Shown one piece after another: positions 27,650 through 36,472 of a DNA stretch of 64,000 bases. The DNA lies in NCBI GenBank assembly GCA_018434325.1, contig JAHDPO010000012.1:28146-92145 (forward strand), written 5' to 3'. The DNA comes from Clostridia bacterium. GTDB taxonomy: Bacteria; Bacillota; Peptococcia; DRI-13; UBA5745. A program made the translations under genes and the position numbers. The notes under the pieces are model-generated. The model made no database searches, had not been told where the DNA came from, and saw only the letters and a list, made by a program, of their open reading frames with translations. How positions within the stretch are numbered: position 1 is the stretch's first letter; each line of letters begins with the position of its first letter.

Positions 27650-28360
27650 TTGAAGAAAAAATTAACAGCTATTCTGACGCTGACCCTGGCCTGCTTTTTG
27701 ATCGGCTGCCTGTTTTCCCTGCATCAGAGCACCGCATCCGGCAGCAACCAGAGTGCGGCCCTCAGTGAACGCATGGATAATCTCGTCTCCACCATTTCCG
27801 ATTTGGAAAGGGAAATTGCCGCTTACGAAGGCTTGATTGAGCAGTACCGGACGGAGCTGGCGGCTATGGACAGCGGCCATCAGACGGCGGCTATTCAGGC
27901 TCTCCAGGAGGATTTGAAGATGGCCCAGCTCAGGGCCGGCCTGACCCAGGTCACCGGCAAGGGCATCGAAATCATCCTGGACGACAACTATGAAGGCCTG
28001 CGGGAAAACCCCGGCGGCGACCCTAATCATTACATCATCCATTATGAGGATCTGCTGTCCATCGTCTCCGACCTGAAATCTGCCGGCGCTGAGGCTATTG
28101 CCATCAATGACCAGCGGCTGATCGGCACTACGGAGCTGCGCTGCGTGGGCAATGTGATCCTGGTCAATACCACCCGCCTGGCGCCGCCCTTCGTGATCCA
28201 GGCCATCGGCAACCCGTCCATCCTCTGGGATACCGTGGCCCACGGCCGGTATGATTATTTACGGCTCAACCATTTCCCCGTAAGCCTGGAGGTTGGGGAT
28301 AGCCTGGTTTTGCCGGCTTACAAAGGCGAATTACAATTTGTTCATGCCAAATTGCTTTAA
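27650..28360 (+). CDS. DUF881 family membrane-anchored protein (first copy)
   Basis: This 236-residue protein has an N-terminal hydrophobic anchor (LTAILTLTLACFLIGCLF) followed by a coiled coil (ERMDNLVSTISDLEREIAAYEGLIEQYRTELAAM) and the DUF881 domain. The domain is marked by GKGIEIILDDNY, IVSDLKSAGAEAIAINDQRL and the terminal LEVGDSLVLPAYKG. TTG at 27650 has GTGAGG 6 nt upstream; ATG at 27629 is in frame but lacks a site. DUF881 proteins occur beside small basic protein genes and division/cell envelope genes in Firmicutes and Actinobacteria. The function is not established. A second copy lies at 29085-29828. Confidence 0.9.
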   Translation: MKKKLTAILTLTLACFLIGCLFSLHQSTASGSNQSAALSERMDNLVSTISDLEREIAAYEGLIEQYRTELAAMDSGHQTAAIQALQEDLKMAQLRAGLTQVTGKGIEIILDDNYEGLRENPGGDPNHYIIHYEDLLSIVSDLKSAGAEAIAINDQRLIGTTELRCVGNVILVNTTRLAPPFVIQAIGNPSILWDTVAHGRYDYLRLNHFPVSLEVGDSLVLPAYKGELQFVHAKLL

Positions 28361-28385
28361 AGTCAGCTAGAATGTTTTAAGTTTT

Positions 28386-28645
28386 GGCGGGAGTTTTCCG
28401 TCAGACAAGGCGGCGGCTTCTACGAAACCCAATCTGCTATCCGTAAATATTAGGAACGCAGATGTTCAACAGAACTGAGGGAGCGTACATCGGGTACGTG
28501 ACCGAAGGGCTGGAGGCTGCCAACGCAAATTCCTACGGAACCAATCCGCTATCCGTAGGTACTCAGGGCGCGGATGTCTGGCGGAAAACTCCCGCCAGTC
28601 CTACGGACTCAATCTGCTATCCGTAGATACTTAGTACGCAGATGT
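28386..28645. repeat. Three-copy imperfect repeat framed by a 20-bp inverted repeat
   Basis: Three ~45-bp copies lie at 28420-28465, 28533-28577 and 28601-28645. Each reads CTACGRA...CAATCYGCTATCCGTA...GCRGATGT and can fold through CTACGGA/TCCGTAG and ATCTGC/GCAGAT arms. A 20-bp inverted repeat (28386-28405 and 28577-28596, 19 of 20 matching) brackets the first two copies. A further GCGTAC/GTACGT palindrome lies near 28482-28499. All of this sits between the first DUF881 gene and the sbp gene. Confidence 0.8.
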
Positions 28646-28662
28646 AGGGAGGAACGTATTAA

Positions 28663-29088
28663 ATGTGGTGGCTCATCCCCGTCATCGGGCTGGCTCTTGG
28701 AATCTATTCGGGGCAGTTTTTACATATTGAGATACCGGCGGAAATGGTCAAATACCTGTCCATTGCCATTATGGCGGCTTTAGACTCTGTCTTCGGAGGC
28801 ATCAGATCCCTTTACGAGAAGAAATTTGACGGCCTGATGATGATGACGGGCTTTTTTACCAATGCCCTTTTGGCTGCCGCTCTGGCCTATATCGGCGATA
28901 TGCTGGGCGTAGACTTATATTATGCGGCCGTCTTTGCCTTCGGCGTCCGGCTTTTCAGCAATCTTTCGATGATCCGCCATTATATAATCAGCGGCCTGCG
29001 GGAAAAAGACCGTTTATACCGCCTGGCCCGCCAGGAAAAAAAGGCTGCCGCCAAGCCTGATCTCATCAAGGGGGAGGGGGACCTGTGA
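28663..29088 (+). CDS. sbp: Small basic protein (Sbp) family membrane protein
   Basis: This 141-residue protein is called from its three or four membrane segments in the first 105 residues (LIPVIGLALGIYSGQFL, YLSIAIMAALDSVFGGIRS, GFFTNALLAAALAYIGDMLGVDLYYAAVFAFG) and a basic C-terminal tail. It matches the small-basic-protein family located beside DUF881 genes and ftsZ/division genes in other Firmicutes; the function is unknown. ATG at 28663 follows GGGAGG by 11 nt. It overlaps the second DUF881 gene by 4 bp (GTGA), so those two are coupled. Confidence 0.9.
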   Translation: MWWLIPVIGLALGIYSGQFLHIEIPAEMVKYLSIAIMAALDSVFGGIRSLYEKKFDGLMMMTGFFTNALLAAALAYIGDMLGVDLYYAAVFAFGVRLFSNLSMIRHYIISGLREKDRLYRLARQEKKAAAKPDLIKGEGDL

Positions 29089-29828
29089 CCGCTCCGTTAA
29101 GAAACATGCTGGCTTTCTTCTGCGCCATGGCAGTCCTTGGCCTTTCGCTCTCCGTCCAGTTCAAAGCCCAAAATTCTCCTGACCGGGAGCTTTACCAGCA
29201 AAGGCAGGAGAATCTTATCGTCATGGTCAAAAACCTCACGGAAAAGCGGCAGCGGCTGGGCCAGGAGATGTCGGATCTTTCTTCTCAGCTTTACGACCGC
29301 CGCAATGCTTTTGAAGACGAGTCCCTGACGATCAAATCTTTGGAACAGCAGCTGGCCCGTCTGGAAATCGCCAATGGCACCAGGCCTATTACCGGCCAGG
29401 GTTTGGAGATCCAATTTCAGGCTACCTCCGCCGTACAATACACCGACCTGATCGTCCTTATCAACGAGCTTTGGGCTGCCGGCGCCGAGGCGATAGCCGT
29501 AGGCGGCTACCGCCTTAATGCCAACAGCTACATTTTCTATAGCGATTCACCGGAGGGACGTCTCATCTCCGTTAACAACAGCCCCGTCCCTCTGCCGCTG
29601 CGGGTTCAGGCCATCGGCAACGCCGGCAGTCTGGAAAGAGGCCTCACTTTGCCCGGCGGCTTCATGGATATCATGATGTACAACAAAATTTACCCCACAT
29701 TGCGCCAAAAAGAAAGTCTGGATCTGCCTGCAGTAACCAGCCCTCCTCTATATTATTATTTAAGCGCTTATACCGCTCCTGCTCCTGCCGCTGCCGCTAC
29801 CGGGCAAGCCAAAAACGCGACCCGCTGA
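29085..29828 (+). CDS. DUF881 family membrane-anchored protein (second copy)
   Basis: This 247-residue paralogue of the protein at 27650-28360 has an N-terminal anchor (MLAFFCAMAVLGLSLSVQF), a coiled coil (QQRQENLIVMVKNLTEKRQRLGQEMSDLSSQL) and the DUF881 core (ITGQGLEIQFQ, LINELWAAGAEAIAVGGYRL, VQAIGNAGSLERGL). GTG at 29085 sits inside the sbp stop with a strong GGGGGAGGGGG upstream. The pair of DUF881 proteins around Sbp suggests a membrane assembly with two related extracytoplasmic subunits. Confidence 0.9.
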   Translation: MTAPLRNMLAFFCAMAVLGLSLSVQFKAQNSPDRELYQQRQENLIVMVKNLTEKRQRLGQEMSDLSSQLYDRRNAFEDESLTIKSLEQQLARLEIANGTRPITGQGLEIQFQATSAVQYTDLIVLINELWAAGAEAIAVGGYRLNANSYIFYSDSPEGRLISVNNSPVPLPLRVQAIGNAGSLERGLTLPGGFMDIMMYNKIYPTLRQKESLDLPAVTSPPLYYYLSAYTAPAPAAAATGQAKNATR

Positions 29829-29912
29829 TCTGCCAGTACAACCGCTTACAGGCTGACCTCCCCCAAGTATAACCGGAGTCCCCGCAGATAAGACGGGACA
29901 AATGAAAAAGAC

Positions 29913-29957
29913 GACGGCCCCTTTTCTGCGTCGGGCAGAAGGGGGCCGTCTGTTTTT
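29913..29957. terminator. Bidirectional terminator after DUF881-sbp-DUF881
   Basis: A stem of about 16 bp (29913-29929 with 29935-29950) with a short GTCGG loop is followed by TGTTTTT on the plus strand and GTCTTTTTC on the minus strand. It ends both the plus-strand DUF881 operon and the minus-strand DUF3343 gene. Confidence 0.92.
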
Positions 29958-29990
29958 CGATAGGCTGCTCAGGGGTTTTACGGGCTGCAT

Positions 29991-30257
29991 TTACATAGGG
30001 TTGGCAATAGGCTTGCCGTCCGACATGCGCACGAAGTAGAAGCGGTATTGATCCCGGGGAACCGGCCCCGATTCAACCGCCCAGCGCACAGCCGCCAAAT
30101 CCGCTTGGGGTATACGCAGCGATGTGCTGCAGCTGGTGCTCAATATCCGCAAAGTGGGCATCGGCCGCAAGGAAAAGCCTTTCCCTGCCAAGTACTTTTG
30201 CATAACTGCCGCCCCGTGGCCGCTATAAAACACAAGAGCGTAGAAGCGTTCTTCCAT
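29991..30257 (-). CDS. DUF3343 domain protein (putative Se/S carrier-like)
   Basis: This 88-residue protein resembles the DUF3343 family: YALVFYSGHGAAVMQKYLAGKG at the start, then STSCSTSLRIPQADLAAV, where the cysteine in the CSTSLRI motif is the conserved one. Such proteins are found alone or fused to TusA/YedF-like domains and are thought to carry sulfur or selenium. It is a single gene on the minus strand with the bidirectional terminator behind it. Confidence 0.8.
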   Translation of the reverse strand: MEERFYALVFYSGHGAAVMQKYLAGKGFSLRPMPTLRILSTSCSTSLRIPQADLAAVRWAVESGPVPRDQYRFYFVRMSDGKPIANPM

Positions 30258-30337
30258 TGGGGTTTTCTCGTCCCTTTCCTTATTTCATTTAGGAAATTCT
30301 CCCAAATTACTCTATGCAGCCAAAAGCCATTTGGCTA

Positions 30338-30366
30338 TTGTTTTTACAAAAAGATGATGCTATAGT
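30338..30366 (+). promoter_or_regulatory. Promoter of the small sigma factor gene
   Basis: TTGTTT (30338-30343), 17 nt, TATAGT (30361-30366), about 75 bp upstream of the sigma factor start. Confidence 0.5.
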
Positions 30367-30440
30367 GAAGCTATCTCTCAATTTTTCCCACAATACGACA
30401 GCCTGCTATTGTCACTCGTTGCAAAAGGCGGTGTTACATA

Positions 30441-30938
30441 TTGGATTTTGCGGAATTATATAGAAGTCATTTTATGACAGTTTATAGGCTTTGCTTGGTT
30501 CATTTTAAGAAATCGGATTTAGCTATGGAAGTCACCCAGGAGGCTTTCGTCAGATCCCTGGAGAAATTACCTGATTTGCGAAATGAAGAGAAATTCCTTT
30601 CTTGGGTATCCTCTATAGCCATCAACTACGGCCGCAACAAAATCAAACTGGACAGCATGAGATATAACGAGCTGCCACCCTTGGAGCTCATGGAGCAAGC
30701 TTGGGATTCCTTCGATCCCGATGAGCTGGATTTTGAAGACGTCAATTTCATCCGCCGTTGGATTTTGACCCTTCCCGAATCGGATCAGCAGCTGCTCCTC
30801 ATGAAATACTATTACACAATGAGTGATAAAGAAATCAGCGAGCAGGCAGAAAGACCCGTTGGTTCTATAAAGCGGCGGTTATCTCATCTGAAACAAAAGC
30901 TGGAACAGGCAATGACTCAGGATCTATCCATCAAATGA
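30441..30938 (+). CDS. Sigma-70 family RNA polymerase sigma factor (ECF-type)
   Basis: This 165-residue protein has sigma region 2 (residues 1-70: FAELYRSHFMTVYRLCLVHFKKSDLAMEVTQEAFVRS...FLSWVSSIAINYGRN) and region 4 (110-160: LTLPESDQQLLLMKYYYTMSDKEISEQAERPVGSIKRRLSHLKQKL). TTG start at 30441. No anti-sigma factor gene is adjacent, since the gene is monocistronic and followed by a terminator. The target genes are unknown. Confidence 0.9.
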   Translation: MDFAELYRSHFMTVYRLCLVHFKKSDLAMEVTQEAFVRSLEKLPDLRNEEKFLSWVSSIAINYGRNKIKLDSMRYNELPPLELMEQAWDSFDPDELDFEDVNFIRRWILTLPESDQQLLLMKYYYTMSDKEISEQAERPVGSIKRRLSHLKQKLEQAMTQDLSIK

Positions 30939-30978
30939 CTTTGGCAAAGCAGTAAAACAAATCATGATCAGCACTGCA

Positions 30979-31031
30979 AGGGGTGTCTCAAAACAGCGTT
31001 TCTTCTCTGTTTTGAGATACCCCCTTTTGTT
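30979..31031 (+). terminator. Terminator of the sigma factor gene
   Basis: GGGGTGTCTCAAAACAG pairs with CTGTTTTGAGATACCCCC across a 10-nt loop and is followed by TTTTGTTTTT. It belongs to the same sequence family as the hairpin at 54367-54402. Confidence 0.92.
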
Positions 31032-31067
31032 TTTCAATGACCGAAAAAGGAAATATTCCATGGCGTA

Positions 31068-31096
31068 TTGAAGAATTTTCCTGATTATGTTATTAT
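31068..31096 (+). promoter_or_regulatory. Promoter of the flavin oxidoreductase gene
   Basis: TTGAAG (31068-31073), 17 nt, TATTAT (31091-31096), 54 bp before the ATG at 31150. Confidence 0.5.
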
Positions 31097-31149
31097 TTTC
31101 ACATAGGCCTGTTCAAGGCATTCGATTATATAAAAAAGGGGGTTATTTT

Positions 31150-33189
31150 ATGTCGCAGCAGTACAAGCATCTGTTTTCCCCTATTAAAATCGGACCGGTA
31201 GAAATCAAGAATCGTATCGCAATGATGCCTATGGGCGTGTTTTCTCCCAGGCTGATGGGAAAAGACGGCGCCTACACGAAAGAAGGAGCCGACTATTACA
31301 TTGAGCGGGCCAAAGGCGGCGCCGGCCTGATCGTTACGGGCCTTGTTCCCATTGTGCCCAATCCCCTCTTCTACATTTTAGCGGATCCCAAGTCATACAT
31401 AGAAAAGACAAAATATTTAACCGACGGCATCCACAAATATGGCGCCAAGGTCTTTATCCAGTTGACGGCTCTTAGCGGCCGGGCAGGCCACATCAAAGAA
31501 TTGCCCTCCCCCGCCCCTTCGGAAATGCCCAACGTTTGGGACCCTACAGAGACCAGTCCGGCCATCACAAAAGAAGAGATCAAGCAATACATCGAAAATT
31601 TTGCGGAAGGGGCCTACCTGGTGCAGCAGGCCGGCGGCGACGGCGTAGAAATCCACGCCGTTCATGAGGGCTATTTGCTGGATCAATTTGTGATTGCCTG
31701 CATGAACGGCCGTACTGACGAATACGGCGGCTCTCTGGAAAACCGGCTGCGGCTTCCTATTGAAATTGTCCAGGCTATCAAAGCGAAATGCGGCGAGGAT
31801 TTTCCCGTTGCCCTCCGCTATAGCGTGCGCAGCTACATGAAAGCCTTTAACCGGGGCGCCCTGCCCGGCGAAGAGTTCAAAGAGTTTGGCCGGGATTTGG
31901 AGGAAAGCCGCATCATTGCCAAAAAACTGGTGGAAGCCGGCTACGACGCACTAAATTGTGACAACGGTTCCTACGACTCCTGGTTCTGGGCTCATCCCCC
32001 TATGTATATGCCGAAGGCTCATAACCTGGATGATGTTGCCGAAATCAAAAAAGTGGTGGATGTCCCTGTAATCTGCGCCGGCCGCTTCGACGAGCCGGAG
32101 GTGGCGGAAAAAGCCATCGCCGAAGGCCGGATCGATATGATGGGCATGGGGCGGCCTTTGCTGGCCGATCCGGAGCTGGCCAACAAGTTTGCGGCAGGAG
32201 AGCTGGCGGAGGTCAGGCCCTGTATCAGTTGTCATCAGGGCTGCCTGGGCCGTATATTCCAATTCAAAGATATCAGCTGTGCCGTCAATCCTGCCTGCGG
32301 ACGGGAAGAGAGTTATAGACTGAAGCCGGCGGCAAAACCGAAAAAGGTCTTAGTTATTGGCGGCGGTATCGGCGGTATGGAAGCAGCCAGGGTTTGCGCT
32401 CTCAGGGGACATCATGTGGAGCTCTGCGAGAAGACAGGCGAGCTGGGCGGTGTTTTCGTGGCCGCAGCCATCCCGGATTTTAAAGAAGACGACAAGCGCC
32501 TGCTGGCCTGGTATAAAAAACAAATGGCTGACCTGAACATCAATATTCGTCTCAATACCACCGTTACCCCGGACATGGTGAAAGCCGGAGAATATGACGA
32601 GGTCTTTGTGGCCACCGGAGCCAAAGAGCGGCGTTTGGATATTCCCGGCATGGACTCGCCTAATGTCACTTACGCCATCGATACTCTCCGCCGCAAGGAA
32701 ATCCCGGGCGACAATATACTGGTTATCGGCGGCGGCCTTACCGGCTGCGAAATAGCCTACGACCTGGCCAAGAAGGGTAAAAACGTCACTATAATTGAAA
32801 TGACGGAAACCATACTCAACGCTTTTGGCCTGTCCGCAGCCAATTACAATATGCTGATGGAGCTCATCGATTATTACAAAATCAAAGTATACAAAAACAC
32901 GGTGTTGGAAAAGTACGAGGATGGATACGCTCATATTCTGGAAACCATTAAAAATTACCCCAATATAGCCAACCGCGCCTACCACATGTTTGCGCTCGGC
33001 CCTCAGGGTATGCCGAAGCGCCTCAAGCTGCCTATCGACCATGTTGTTGTTTCCGTCGGCTATTTGAGTGATGATACGCTCTTTAATGCCATCGGCCAAG
33101 ACCACGTTTATCTGATCGGCGACGCCAAAAAGCCTACAAATATTATGGACGCCATCTGGGCGGCGTATGAAACCGCCATGACGGTTTAA
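31150..33189 (+). CDS. NADH:flavin oxidoreductase, 2,4-dienoyl-CoA/enoate reductase family
   Basis: This 679-residue modular enzyme has three parts: an N-terminal Old-Yellow-Enzyme TIM barrel with FMN (LFSPIKIGPVEIKNRI, HAVHEGYLLDQFV, YGGSLENRLRL), a four-cysteine [4Fe-4S] motif (CISCHQGCLGRI, then SCAVNPACG), and a C-terminal FAD/NAD(P) domain with two Rossmann motifs (VLVIGGGIGGMEAAR and ILVIGGGLTGCEIA). The layout equals 2,4-dienoyl-CoA reductase, clostridial 2-enoate reductase and BaiCD. It reduces an activated C=C bond; the substrate is not determinable. ATG at 31150 follows AAGGGGG by 8 nt. It is a single gene, with its stop only 3 bp from the stop of the converging PLP-enzyme gene. Confidence 0.93.
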   Translation: MSQQYKHLFSPIKIGPVEIKNRIAMMPMGVFSPRLMGKDGAYTKEGADYYIERAKGGAGLIVTGLVPIVPNPLFYILADPKSYIEKTKYLTDGIHKYGAKVFIQLTALSGRAGHIKELPSPAPSEMPNVWDPTETSPAITKEEIKQYIENFAEGAYLVQQAGGDGVEIHAVHEGYLLDQFVIACMNGRTDEYGGSLENRLRLPIEIVQAIKAKCGEDFPVALRYSVRSYMKAFNRGALPGEEFKEFGRDLEESRIIAKKLVEAGYDALNCDNGSYDSWFWAHPPMYMPKAHNLDDVAEIKKVVDVPVICAGRFDEPEVAEKAIAEGRIDMMGMGRPLLADPELANKFAAGELAEVRPCISCHQGCLGRIFQFKDISCAVNPACGREESYRLKPAAKPKKVLVIGGGIGGMEAARVCALRGHHVELCEKTGELGGVFVAAAIPDFKEDDKRLLAWYKKQMADLNINIRLNTTVTPDMVKAGEYDEVFVATGAKERRLDIPGMDSPNVTYAIDTLRRKEIPGDNILVIGGGLTGCEIAYDLAKKGKNVTIIEMTETILNAFGLSAANYNMLMELIDYYKIKVYKNTVLEKYEDGYAHILETIKNYPNIANRAYHMFALGPQGMPKRLKLPIDHVVVSVGYLSDDTLFNAIGQDHVYLIGDAKKPTNIMDAIWAAYETAMTV

Positions 33190-33192
33190 CAA

Positions 33193-34236
33193 TTATTTAT
33201 ATTTATTTTTCTCACCCAGCCAGGCAGAAACCTCTTTTAAAAAAAGAAGGGGAAGGCCGCCGGTATGAAAGAAAATTACGGTTTCATCTTCCCGGAAAGC
33301 TCCTTTAGCCAGTAAATCCAAATAACCGGCCATAGCTTTTCCCGTATATACAGGATCAAGCAGAATGCCTTCCGTTTCGGCAAATAAACGGATGGCATTT
33401 TTGCCTGTTTCCGTCATTATCCCGTAACCGGCGCCAATATACTCTCCATACAGATTAATTTCTTCTTGTTCTATACGATAGGGATAGCCCAGAGCCGCTG
33501 CATCATGATTAAACTCTTCAGCAATCATTGCTCTGCCTTCTTCTGCGGAACGAGATATAGCCATACCATGAAATCGCCCTGTCATTTCGCAAATCCGGCC
33601 CCCTAATAAGACCCCTCCAAATGTACTGCCGGAAGCAACAGGAACAAGTATATGATCGGCATGGATCTGCTGTTCCTTCAACTGTTGTTTCAACTCCACC
33701 ATAGCCTGGCAATAACTGGCGGTTCCTTGCAGCGAGCGACCGGCCCGCGGAATCAGATAGGGGATTTTTCCTGCCTGGCGCAACTCATCCATAACTTGCA
33801 CAATTTTTGCATCTCCTGCCCGAAGCTGTTCCTTGGCCAGCTTTTCCGGAGCAACACCGTAGTCCACATCGGCAAATACCTGTTTGGCGCCGAAAAGCTC
33901 CTGGAGAATCCGGTTGCCTTCATAATATCCGCAATCAGCTTCTGTCATCACCAAAATGCAATGCAGGCCCAGTTTAGCACAGGCAGCTGCCGTCAACCTG
34001 CCGTGATTCGTTTGCACCACCCCGGAAGTAACAATAGTATCTGCTCCTCGAGCCAAGGCATCCCCCAGTAAATATTCCAGCTTGCGCAGCTTATTGCCGC
34101 CTAAACCCAGTCCCGTCTGGTCATCCCTTTTTAAAAATAGCCGGGGGCCCCCAATGATCTTTCGGACCTGTTTCATTTCCTCTAAAGGAGTAGGCAAATA
34201 AGCAAGCCTTACCTTTGGCAATGCTTCAAAACCCAT
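33193..34236 (-). CDS. PLP-dependent D-cysteine desulfhydrase / L-cysteate sulfo-lyase family enzyme
   Basis: This 347-residue fold-type II PLP enzyme of the ACC deaminase/D-cysteine desulfhydrase family has the PLP lysine motif LGLGGNKLRKLEYL and the substrate loop TSGVVQTNHGRLTAAAC. The phosphate-binding stretch is VPVASGSTFGGVLLGG, and the end is FFHTGGLPLLF. Known activities in this family are D-cysteine desulfhydration (DcyD), ACC deamination and L-cysteate desulfonation (CuyA); sequence alone does not choose. ATG at 34236 with AAGGAG 8 nt upstream. It overlaps the sigma-54 regulator gene and is the last gene of the sigma-54-controlled operon. With a 2-hydroxyacid dehydrogenase in the same operon, cysteate/sulfolactate metabolism is an attractive reading (inference). 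Confidence 0.88.
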   Translation of the reverse strand: MGFEALPKVRLAYLPTPLEEMKQVRKIIGGPRLFLKRDDQTGLGLGGNKLRKLEYLLGDALARGADTIVTSGVVQTNHGRLTAAACAKLGLHCILVMTEADCGYYEGNRILQELFGAKQVFADVDYGVAPEKLAKEQLRAGDAKIVQVMDELRQAGKIPYLIPRAGRSLQGTASYCQAMVELKQQLKEQQIHADHILVPVASGSTFGGVLLGGRICEMTGRFHGMAISRSAEEGRAMIAEEFNHDAAALGYPYRIEQEEINLYGEYIGAGYGIMTETGKNAIRLFAETEGILLDPVYTGKAMAGYLDLLAKGAFREDETVIFFHTGGLPLLFLKEVSAWLGEKNKYK

Positions 34237-36472
34237 ATTCCGGCTCCTTCCTCCCAAATTTTCGATCCCGCAAATACTTTAATCCGGCTTCGGTCAGACT
34301 GGTACCCCGGCCGACCGCCGATTCCACCATGTTTAAAGCCTGCAATTCCTTAAGAATCTGTTTGACCCGGTAAGCCGTATACTCCCTGCCGCATTGCCGG
34401 CAGTACGCCTGTAACTGTGGCTGGCTGATCAGTCTGCCCTCCAAAGCCAGATTGCCCAGGGCCTCCAGCATAAAATAGCCCTCGCGGCTGACTGTCCGTT
34501 TTTCGATACCGGGGGCTGAGGGCCCAACTCCTATTGTCATCAGCTCCCATGTTTGTTTTTGGTTGTTTAACAAGCTCTCCCCCAAAAGCCCCTGGCTCTG
34601 CCTCAGCATATAGTCCCTGATTTTATCCGTCAAAAAAGGCTTTTTCCCATGGATAATATGGTTAGTCAAATACTCACAGAGATTTTGCAGCTCCCTTACG
34701 TTTCCGGGCCATTCATAATTTTGCAGCAATTCATTTACTTCCTGATTGATATTAATCATGACATAATTATGGCGATCCAAATGCTTTTTTAAAAAGGAAT
34801 GGAAAAGCAAAGCTATATCAGCTTTACGTTGTCTTAAAGCAGGGATATGCACAAAAAGTACGTTCAGCCGGTAATATAAATCGCTGCGAAAACGTTTTTC
34901 TTTGATGAGAGCCGGCAAATCCTGATTGGTAGCCGCTATGATCCTGATATTGACATAAATCGGCTGTCTGCCGGCTACCCGGAGAATTGTTTTCTCCTGA
35001 ATGACTCGCAGCAGTTTTTGTTGAATTGATAACGGTGCATCGCCAATTTCATCTAAAAACAAGGTGCCGTTGTGAGCCAGTTCGATAAGGCCGGTCTTGC
35101 CGTGGCGGGAAGCACCGGTAAAGGCCCCCTCCTCATAGCCAAAAAGCTCGCTTTCAAGCAAGGATTCACTGATGGCGCCGCAATTAAAAGCTACGAAAGG
35201 CCCTTGGCAAAAAGGGGAGGCATTATGAATAGCTTGGGCCATAATTTCTTTGCCTGTACCGCTTTCGCCGGTTATCAAAATATTGGATAGGCTATTGGCC
35301 ATTTGGCGGGCGCTTTCCACTACCTGCTGCATATTCTTATCGATGTATAAGATATCCTGAAAAGTCTGATTAGCACTGTGACCCTGGGTCTTTTGATATG
35401 TACAGTAATTTACATCAATTTTACGAATTAAGGCTATATCCTTAAGGAGCAAAAGCCAAACCTTACTATTGCCGTCATAAATTTTGCGAATTTCCACTTG
35501 CAGTTCCCGGTTTTGCTGCCGCAGAAAGAACACTTCATTTTCTTTCCCCTTGACTGCTTCGGTAAACCAATCCGGTAAAGGCTCTTTTAAAGGATCCTTT
35601 TGCAAGACCCGTCGTATCATGTCATTACAAAAGGCAACCCTGAAGTTTGAATCGGAGCCTTCTCCTTTATCCTCCAGGATCAAAACACCGTCGTCAAAGC
35701 CCTCCACTACTGCCGCCAGCTGAGCCTGTAAAGCGCTATTCTTATGTCTTTCCCCATTCAGGTTCATGATGGTTTGCACACTGGTTTTTACATAACGGCT
35801 GGTAATCAGCTCATCCACAATGATCTGCCCCGTAAAAAAATGCAATATCTCTGCTACCGTTAGCAAATTAATCTGACGGGTGCCAATATCATAGACAAAA
35901 GGAATCCGCTCTAAGACAGGATCAGATTCTCCTATCGTAATGGCATACTGAAATTGCCGGCGCAGAGGTTCTTCGGGATTATAGGGAAAAAAGCGATACT
36001 GGTCGATACCGAAGGTGATAAGCTCCGTGACTACCTCCTGGGCATTTTCATAAATATTATTGACCACCAAAACATCGTTGCCTTCCGGTATCTCCATTAA
36101 TAAATGAATATAAGATAAGTCCAAATTTCGCTTGGCTACAAGATAAGGACAATCAGGGGCCAGTAAAGACCGGGCCTGAGGTTCAATAAAACTGCTGGTA
36201 ATCAACACAAGATCATCCCGGTAGCCGCCGCCGGGGGGCATGTCTGCGTAGCAGTAAGAAGCAATACTAACCTGGCCGCCGATTAAATCGGTAAGCTGCT
36301 TGAATACATCCTCTTTAGCTGCTGCACTGATAGATATAGTGGTGATGGAACCTAGCACAAAATCCCCTCCGGTATATTGTTCTAAAGCTTGATAAAGCCT
36401 GGAGCGGATCGGCCCCAGGCTCTGTTCAGCCGCATTAGACTGCCCGAAAGCCCAGATAAGACTGGCGCACAT
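34226..36472 (-). CDS. Sigma-54-dependent enhancer-binding transcriptional regulator
   Basis: This protein of about 748 residues has a long N-terminal sensory region (1-230), a PAS-like segment (about 255-350, AAVVEGFDDGVLILEDKGEG), and the central AAA+ domain with Walker A GESGTGKE and the sigma-54 contact loop GAFTGA. It lacks a typical Fis-type helix-turn-helix and ends in what looks like a winged-helix domain. The start is uncertain: the frame extends to TTG at 36514, and I chose ATG at 36472; neither has a good ribosome site, and both overlap the end of livF (36435). It presumably activates the -24/-12 promoter at 44245 that reads the operon containing it. Confidence 0.9.
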   Translation of the reverse strand: MCASLIWAFGQSNAAEQSLGPIRSRLYQALEQYTGGDFVLGSITTISISAAAKEDVFKQLTDLIGGQVSIASYCYADMPPGGGYRDDLVLITSSFIEPQARSLLAPDCPYLVAKRNLDLSYIHLLMEIPEGNDVLVVNNIYENAQEVVTELITFGIDQYRFFPYNPEEPLRRQFQYAITIGESDPVLERIPFVYDIGTRQINLLTVAEILHFFTGQIIVDELITSRYVKTSVQTIMNLNGERHKNSALQAQLAAVVEGFDDGVLILEDKGEGSDSNFRVAFCNDMIRRVLQKDPLKEPLPDWFTEAVKGKENEVFFLRQQNRELQVEIRKIYDGNSKVWLLLLKDIALIRKIDVNYCTYQKTQGHSANQTFQDILYIDKNMQQVVESARQMANSLSNILITGESGTGKEIMAQAIHNASPFCQGPFVAFNCGAISESLLESELFGYEEGAFTGASRHGKTGLIELAHNGTLFLDEIGDAPLSIQQKLLRVIQEKTILRVAGRQPIYVNIRIIAATNQDLPALIKEKRFRSDLYYRLNVLFVHIPALRQRKADIALLFHSFLKKHLDRHNYVMININQEVNELLQNYEWPGNVRELQNLCEYLTNHIIHGKKPFLTDKIRDYMLRQSQGLLGESLLNNQKQTWELMTIGVGPSAPGIEKRTVSREGYFMLEALGNLALEGRLISQPQLQAYCRQCGREYTAYRVKQILKELQALNMVESAVGRGTSLTEAGLKYLRDRKFGRKEPEYGF

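Noticed and set aside
32350..33192. 280-codon minus-strand ORF antisense to the flavin oxidoreductase
   Set aside because: The plus strand has a complete FMN/Fe-S/FAD enzyme; the antisense frame lacks motifs and a ribosome site.
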